From assembly GCA_007132395.1 (NCBI GenBank), contig SLOR01000371.1:1-9077 (forward strand): a DNA stretch of 9,077 nucleotides, in the 5' to 3' direction. Of the stretch, positions 5,747 through 9,077 are shown piece after piece. Positions within the stretch are counted from its first letter, which is position 1. Every line of letters starts with the position of its first letter. Under the pieces are notes generated by a model. It was not told the DNA's origin, did no database searches, and was given only the letters and a program-made list of their open reading frames with translations. This stretch comes from Bacteroidales bacterium (GTDB taxonomy: Bacteria > Bacteroidota > Bacteroidia > Bacteroidales > UBA7960). Made by a program: the position numbers and the translations under genes.

Positions 5747-6310
5747 ATGGAGAAATGGAAAATATACACCAAAACGGGCGATAAGGGCGAAACCTCCCTC
5801 ATAGGAGGTACCCGGGTACCCAAAAATCATATAAGAATTGAGGCCTATGGAACTATCGATGAGCTCAATGCTTTTGTGGGATTAATCAGGGACCACGATA
5901 TTGCCCCTCACCACAGAGAGGTATTACTGAAAATACAGGAATGTCTTTTTATCGCCGAATCGCTCCTTGCCAAAGACCCGGAGCAAACACAGATTAAACT
6001 ACCCTGCCTGAGCCAGGCCGACATTAAACTGCTGGAAGAGGAAATTGACAAAATGAATGCAGAGCTGCCTGAACTCAGTCATTTTATTTTGCCCGGAGGA
6101 AACCTCGAATCATCTTATGCACACGTGGCTCGTTGTATTTGCCGCAGAGCAGAACGTATCATCATCAGCCTGTCTGCACAGGTGGAGGTTCAACCCAATG
6201 TACTGCAATACATCAACAGATTATCCGATTACTTTTTTGTTCTGGCAAGAAAACTGGCGCAGGAAAAAGGTACCGGTGATACCATTTGGAAAGCAAAAGC
6301 CTGCGACTGA
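5747..6310 (+). CDS. ATP:cob(I)alamin adenosyltransferase, PduO type
   Basis: This enzyme transfers the 5'-deoxyadenosyl group of ATP to cob(I)alamin, forming coenzyme B12 for radical enzymes such as methylmalonyl-CoA mutase. It is cytoplasmic and the family is trimeric. The 187 residues match the family length. The N-terminal ATP-binding motif is YTKTGDKGETSLIGG (7-21), then YGTIDELN (34-41, with D38), FILPGG (113-118, with F113 at the place of the phenylalanine that displaces the lower cobalamin ligand), HVARCICRRAER (126-137) and YINRLSDYFFVLAR (155-168). These place it in the PduO/MMAB family rather than CobA or EutT. No B12 riboswitch or other cobalamin gene is visible nearby, so it probably serves salvage or general coenzyme supply. 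No Shine-Dalgarno is evident. The stop codon lies in the loop of a terminator-like hairpin. Confidence 0.93.
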   Translation: MEKWKIYTKTGDKGETSLIGGTRVPKNHIRIEAYGTIDELNAFVGLIRDHDIAPHHREVLLKIQECLFIAESLLAKDPEQTQIKLPCLSQADIKLLEEEIDKMNAELPELSHFILPGGNLESSYAHVARCICRRAERIIISLSAQVEVQPNVLQYINRLSDYFFVLARKLAQEKGTGDTIWKAKACD

Positions 6311-6326
6311 TACAGCAGCAGGCTTT
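6296..6326. terminator. Bidirectional terminator-like hairpin between convergent genes
   Basis: AAAGCCTGC (6296-6304) pairs perfectly with GCAGGCTTT (6318-6326) around a 13-base loop that contains the adenosyltransferase stop codon. A T-rich stretch follows on the plus strand after a short gap (from about 6335). On the minus strand a TTTTGCTTT-like tail follows. It can serve both the adenosyltransferase gene and the convergent barrel gene ending at 6369. Confidence 0.6.
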
Positions 6327-6368
6327 GTGGCAAACTTTAACCTTTTCTTTCTTTTAATTTCGCAAGGC

Positions 6369-7220
6369 TTAATTGCGAATGGGAGGCGTTTTATTGCCTT
6401 TTCCTGAAAATACCTTACGGGTAATCATCCGGTTGGTATTCCGGCTGTTGTTTTCAAAAATATATCCGATACTAATCCCTGTGGTAAAATAAAAATCATT
6501 GCGATCGCTATAAGGCCTTCGGAATCCGTCAAGGTAATCAAAGAATGTATAACGGAAGTTAAAGTCCAGCCCAATGGTCCATTCGCTGGCAATATTCCAC
6601 TTCAGGCCTAATCCCATAGGGATGGCAAACTGGAAATTTTTCACTACATCATCACTTTCCAGAAGTTTTCTGTCATATTCATCGATGATGGGCCCAAAGA
6701 CCATGGGATCATGATAGAAGCCGGCCGCTCCGGCAAAAACATAAAAATCCAGCCAGTTAAAACGAAAATCCTGTTTGGGTTTTTTAAACCCCTTGGGCAG
6801 GTAATATTCTCCCACTAGAGCCAGTTCGTAAATATTATTAGTAAAAGATTTCCCTCGGTTTACTACTTCAATCTCGGGCGACCAGCGATCATTTCCCCGT
6901 ATCATACTGGCACTCAAATTGGCGCGCAACCCCAGCCTTTCGTTGGGTTTATAACGTGTATATACAGCCACCGATGGAGACATACCCCGGGAATACACAT
7001 CAAACATGGAAGCCTGCTGCTGGTAACTGCTGGCTCCTATATCCGTCATAGCATTGGCTGCACCCACGTAAAGACCTAACTCAACCTGGGGCCCGGGTAT
7101 AAGAAAACTTCTGTAATTTAACCGGGGTTGGTTTTTTCTTTCCATATGGGTTTGAGCCATTAAGGAGAAAAAACTCAATACCAATGTAAGGGTAAATACT
7201 ATTATGAATCGCTTTTTCAT
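6369..7220 (-). CDS. Outer-membrane beta-barrel protein, DUF6089-like
   Basis: This is an exported protein predicted to form a beta-barrel in the outer membrane; its function is unknown. I start it at the ATG at 7220 because this gives a signal peptide (MKKRFIIVFTLTLVLSFFSLMAQ, cleaved near 22). The open frame runs 41 codons further upstream, but that part has no leader and lies in the untranslated region. The mature part is 283 minus about 22 residues. Strands alternate aromatic and small residues: VELGLYVGAANAMTDIG (46-62), SPSVAVYTRYKPNERLGLRA (81-100), NIYELALVGEYYLP (129-142), WLDFYVFAGAAGFYHDP (156-172), FAIPMGLGLKWNIASEWTIG (198-217) and FYFTTGISIGYIF (243-255). The opening ELGLYVGAAN...DIG and the Y-x-x-N-x-R-L-G-L-R motif recall DUF6089 porin-family proteins of Bacteroidota. 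A polar tail (about 257-283, rich in N, R and K) follows the last strand. The gene is convergent with the adenosyltransferase gene. Confidence 0.8.
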   Translation of the reverse strand: MKKRFIIVFTLTLVLSFFSLMAQTHMERKNQPRLNYRSFLIPGPQVELGLYVGAANAMTDIGASSYQQQASMFDVYSRGMSPSVAVYTRYKPNERLGLRANLSASMIRGNDRWSPEIEVVNRGKSFTNNIYELALVGEYYLPKGFKKPKQDFRFNWLDFYVFAGAAGFYHDPMVFGPIIDEYDRKLLESDDVVKNFQFAIPMGLGLKWNIASEWTIGLDFNFRYTFFDYLDGFRRPYSDRNDFYFTTGISIGYIFENNSRNTNRMITRKVFSGKGNKTPPIRN

Positions 7221-7523
7221 TGTATGAAAATTAGTTGCCGGATACTTTGTCGATTTTTTACATATATTGAATTGCATAAAATTATGTATTATCGACAGTT
7301 TGCACAATAAGGATATTCCACAAACTTGTATTAGTATAAACACCTACAACAACAACATGTTTCCCTTATTATAGACATAGCTGCATTTTTATCTTACAAA
7401 GAGATTCTCTGATAGTCAGCAACTTATTTTACCCAAATCCTTACAGAAAAATAATAAGGGTAAAAAAAATTCACCTGCATATTTTGTAGTTCTAAAAAAT
7501 GCATTACTTTTGCAGAGCAAAAT
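7221..7523. other. Intergenic region between the barrel gene and the tRNA
   Basis: These 303 bases hold the leader of the leftward barrel gene (near 7221-7300, with no clear promoter box) and the tRNA promoter (7483-7512). An inverted repeat, TTTTACCC (7427-7434) with GGGTAAAA (7458-7465), lies just upstream of that promoter. The minus-strand open frame 7416-7658 is the antisense of the tRNA and is not a gene. I see nothing else coding here. Confidence 0.6.
7483..7512 (+). promoter_or_regulatory. Promoter of the tRNA-Pro gene (Bacteroidota type)
   Basis: A -33 TTTG (7483-7486) and an exact -7 TACTTTTG (7505-7512, consensus TAnnTTTG) are separated by 18 bases, close to the usual 19 for the Bacteroidota primary sigma factor. 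Transcription would start near 7519, about five bases before the mature tRNA, so the 5' leader is very short. Confidence 0.75.
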
Positions 7524-7597
7524 CGGGGTGTGGCGCAGTTGGCTAGCGCACTTGCATGGGGTGCAAGGGGTCGGAAGTTCGAGTCTTCTCACCCCGA
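7524..7597 (+). tRNA. tRNA-Pro (anticodon GGG)
   Basis: The 74-base gene folds into a full cloverleaf. The acceptor stem is CGGGGTG / CACCCCG (7 perfect pairs). The D-arm stem is GCGC / GCGC and the anticodon stem is CTTGC / GCAAG. The loop ATGGGGT gives anticodon GGG, which reads CCC and CCU. The variable loop is GGGTC. The T-arm is GGAAG / CTTCT (one G-U) around TTCGAGT. The discriminator base is A. CCA is not encoded (ACTA follows), so it is added after transcription. Confidence 0.96.
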
Positions 7598-7603
7598 CTA
7601 AGC

Positions 7604-7639
7604 AAAAAAAGGTTGTATCATTACGATACAACCTTTTTT
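7604..7639. terminator. Bidirectional intrinsic terminator between tRNA-Pro and the peptidase gene
   Basis: GGTTGTATC (7611-7619) and GATACAACC (7625-7633) form a perfect 9-base stem with loop ATTAC. It is flanked by seven A on the left (7604-7610) and six T on the right (7634-7639), so it has a U-tract in either direction. It ends the tRNA transcript rightward and the convergent peptidase transcript leftward. Confidence 0.9.
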
Positions 7640-7668
7640 CATTTCCTCCTTTTTTCATTTCCAGTCAT

Positions 7669-9077
7669 TTACTCAAATTGCTGATAAAGTACCAGCAGTG
7701 ATCTGTCGCCTCCATTCATCATATGGGGTGGTCGTTCAATGAAACTTACATCATCGGGTATTCCCGAGTAATCCATAGCCATTAGTTGCATTTCCAGGGG
7801 CAGCTCCGGGCTGGTATACAAAATTAAGGTTACCCCTTCCTCAGGCGGGGCATAGTAAAAAAATCGCTTCCAGCTGGTATTGGCCAGGTTGTTCAATATG
7901 TTTTTTCCGGTATCCCCTACCCTGATGGCAATATCGTGCTCTTCTGCCCTGAAATAGAAGTTCAGTTCAGATACCTCCGGGCTGGCCAGCACATGCAACT
8001 CCAGCACCCTTTCACCCTGCAGAATTGTATCTCTAAGCACTGAAATCTCAGGGGCAGACAAGCCCGGGCTTGTGGTCTTACTTGCCAGGAAAGTACCGGT
8101 AAGGTGAGGATAGAATTTATCCCTCGCAACGGTATCGGGGCTGATGCCGAGGAATTGCTCTGTCCATTCATCTGTTTCCTGAGCGAATTGCAGCCAGTAA
8201 CTTTCACCCGAATTATGGTGTGTGGCATGTACGACGGAATTGGGTTTACGGTGGCGTGCATCAAACTGCAATGCAAGGGTGTTGTTTAAAAGTACCACAA
8301 GTCCGGCAAGCATCAAAACCCCGGGTATGAGCCATGGTTTTACACGGGTTATCAGAGAAATAACAGGTATCAGCAACAGCATCATCAATCCCAGCAGCAC
8401 CATCATCAGGCCGGCCATCTGCAGCCCCATTGACCACATGAGCAGGTTTATCATTTCAGGAAACCATGCCAGCACAGGGATGGCTGCTACCCATAGCAGC
8501 AAGATGATATAGAACCCATCGTAGGTTTTTAAGGGGCCGGCTGCAACTGCCACAAAAGGAATTAATCCGAAGAGCAGGGGCCAGACAAAAAGATAACTGC
8601 CACCCGGCATCAGAAAACTTACCACCACCATCAGGATACTCCACATGAGCAGTGCTCCCGATGTGAGTTCGAGTACAGCCATAGGTTTACGGTGCGCAAG
8701 AGCCAGATACACAAATCCCGCCAGAGCAATACCTGCCTTTATCCAGCTGAGTTCACCGGACCATCCGAGTAACACCAGGGCAAGTAACGGCAGGACACCA
8801 GCATGCCATAGTTTTAGTCCGCGCATTATACCGGCGAAATATATTGCAGAAACCGCTGCGCCCACCAGGGCAAACCCCAGCAGTATGCCCGGCTGATTAT
8901 ACCGCACCAGCATGGCTTGCGTGCCGGAGTAATAAGAGCCCAGGATGATATAGAGACTGTGAAAAATGGCATACAATGATAAAAGCAATACCAGACCACT
9001 CACAAAACCAAAAAGCAAATTCCACAACGTGATTTTTTGCCTGAGTGCTGCAAATGCAATGGCCAAAAGCACCAGCA
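7669..9077 (-). CDS. Membrane-anchored M28-family peptidase, C-terminal part, cut by window edge
   Basis: Visible are 468 residues up to the stop at 7669. The frame stays open to the right edge, and the first in-window GTG (9072) is internal, so the true start lies beyond. The first about 270 residues form roughly nine hydrophobic helices (for example LLFGFVSGLVLLLSLYAIFH and MMVLLGLMMLLLIPVISLI). A soluble beta-rich domain of about 200 residues follows, starting FDARHRKPNSVVHATH and containing YWLQFAQETDEWTEQFLG. This layout matches the C-terminal half of Bacteroidota M28 zinc peptidases related to eukaryotic ERMP1/Fxna, in which a catalytic domain precedes the membrane segment. The catalytic part with its zinc ligands is outside the window, so the peptidase assignment rests on this C-terminal resemblance. 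It is convergent with the tRNA and shares its terminator. Confidence 0.7.
   Translation of the reverse strand, partial: LVLLAIAFAALRQKITLWNLLFGFVSGLVLLLSLYAIFHSLYIILGSYYSGTQAMLVRYNQPGILLGFALVGAAVSAIYFAGIMRGLKLWHAGVLPLLALVLLGWSGELSWIKAGIALAGFVYLALAHRKPMAVLELTSGALLMWSILMVVVSFLMPGGSYLFVWPLLFGLIPFVAVAAGPLKTYDGFYIILLLWVAAIPVLAWFPEMINLLMWSMGLQMAGLMMVLLGLMMLLLIPVISLITRVKPWLIPGVLMLAGLVVLLNNTLALQFDARHRKPNSVVHATHHNSGESYWLQFAQETDEWTEQFLGISPDTVARDKFYPHLTGTFLASKTTSPGLSAPEISVLRDTILQGERVLELHVLASPEVSELNFYFRAEEHDIAIRVGDTGKNILNNLANTSWKRFFYYAPPEEGVTLILYTSPELPLEMQLMAMDYSGIPDDVSFIERPPHMMNGGDRSLLVLYQQFE

Noticed and set aside
5681..5747. Cobalamin riboswitch before the adenosyltransferase
   Set aside because: The gap is only 65 bases and is filled by the terminator of the previous gene; there is no room for a B12 riboswitch.
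7524..7597. tRNA as an integration site for a mobile element
   Set aside because: No second copy of the tRNA 3' end, integrase gene or element boundary is visible in the window.
7416..7701. Open frames on both strands across the tRNA (minus 7416-7658, plus 7510-7701)
   Set aside because: They are translations of tRNA-Pro and its antisense. The minus frame contains RRLELPTPC, a familiar false protein made from tRNA genes.

Overview
The window looks like chromosomal DNA from the phylum Bacteroidota, probably a free-living, Marinilabiliales- or Bacteroidales-like member. The order is an inference. Support comes from exact matches to the Bacteroidota -7 promoter box (TAnnTTTG) before the tRNA, the ABC ATPase and the methyltransferase. 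It also comes from the families present: a TPR plus PD40 propeller protein, a DUF6089-like barrel protein, and an M28-type peptidase with a membrane C-terminal half. Most genes have no evident Shine-Dalgarno; hsp20 is the exception.

Layout. 1-1064 (-): N-terminal 354 residues of an MrpA-type Na+/H+ antiporter subunit, running off the left edge. 1065-1917: an 853-base gap with no convincing gene. It holds a cloverleaf-like palindromic element with terminal inverted repeats, flanked by imperfect 26-base direct repeats. It also holds a second inverted-repeat element and the hsp20 control region with three ATTTTGRCA copies. 1918-2352 (+): small heat shock protein. 2353-2503: convergent intergenic region with two inverted repeats. 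2504-3850 (-): secreted TPR/PD40 protein. 4078-4878 (+): SAM-dependent methyltransferase. 4947-5681 (+): MacB/LolD-type ABC ATPase with no permease beside it. 5747-6310 (+): PduO-type cob(I)alamin adenosyltransferase. 6369-7220 (-): outer-membrane barrel protein. 7524-7597 (+): tRNA-Pro(GGG) with its own promoter and terminator. 7669-9077 (-): C-terminal part of a membrane-anchored M28-family peptidase, cut by the right edge.

The genes look mostly monocistronic. Terminator-like hairpins follow the ABC ATPase gene, the adenosyltransferase gene (shared with the convergent barrel gene) and the tRNA (shared with the convergent peptidase gene). Separate promoter boxes precede several genes. I see no shared pathway among the central genes: envelope maintenance, ion homeostasis, proteostasis and cobalamin activation sit side by side as housekeeping units.

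I found no defence system, CRISPR array, prophage or transposase gene. The least explained sequence is the repeat-rich gap upstream of hsp20.
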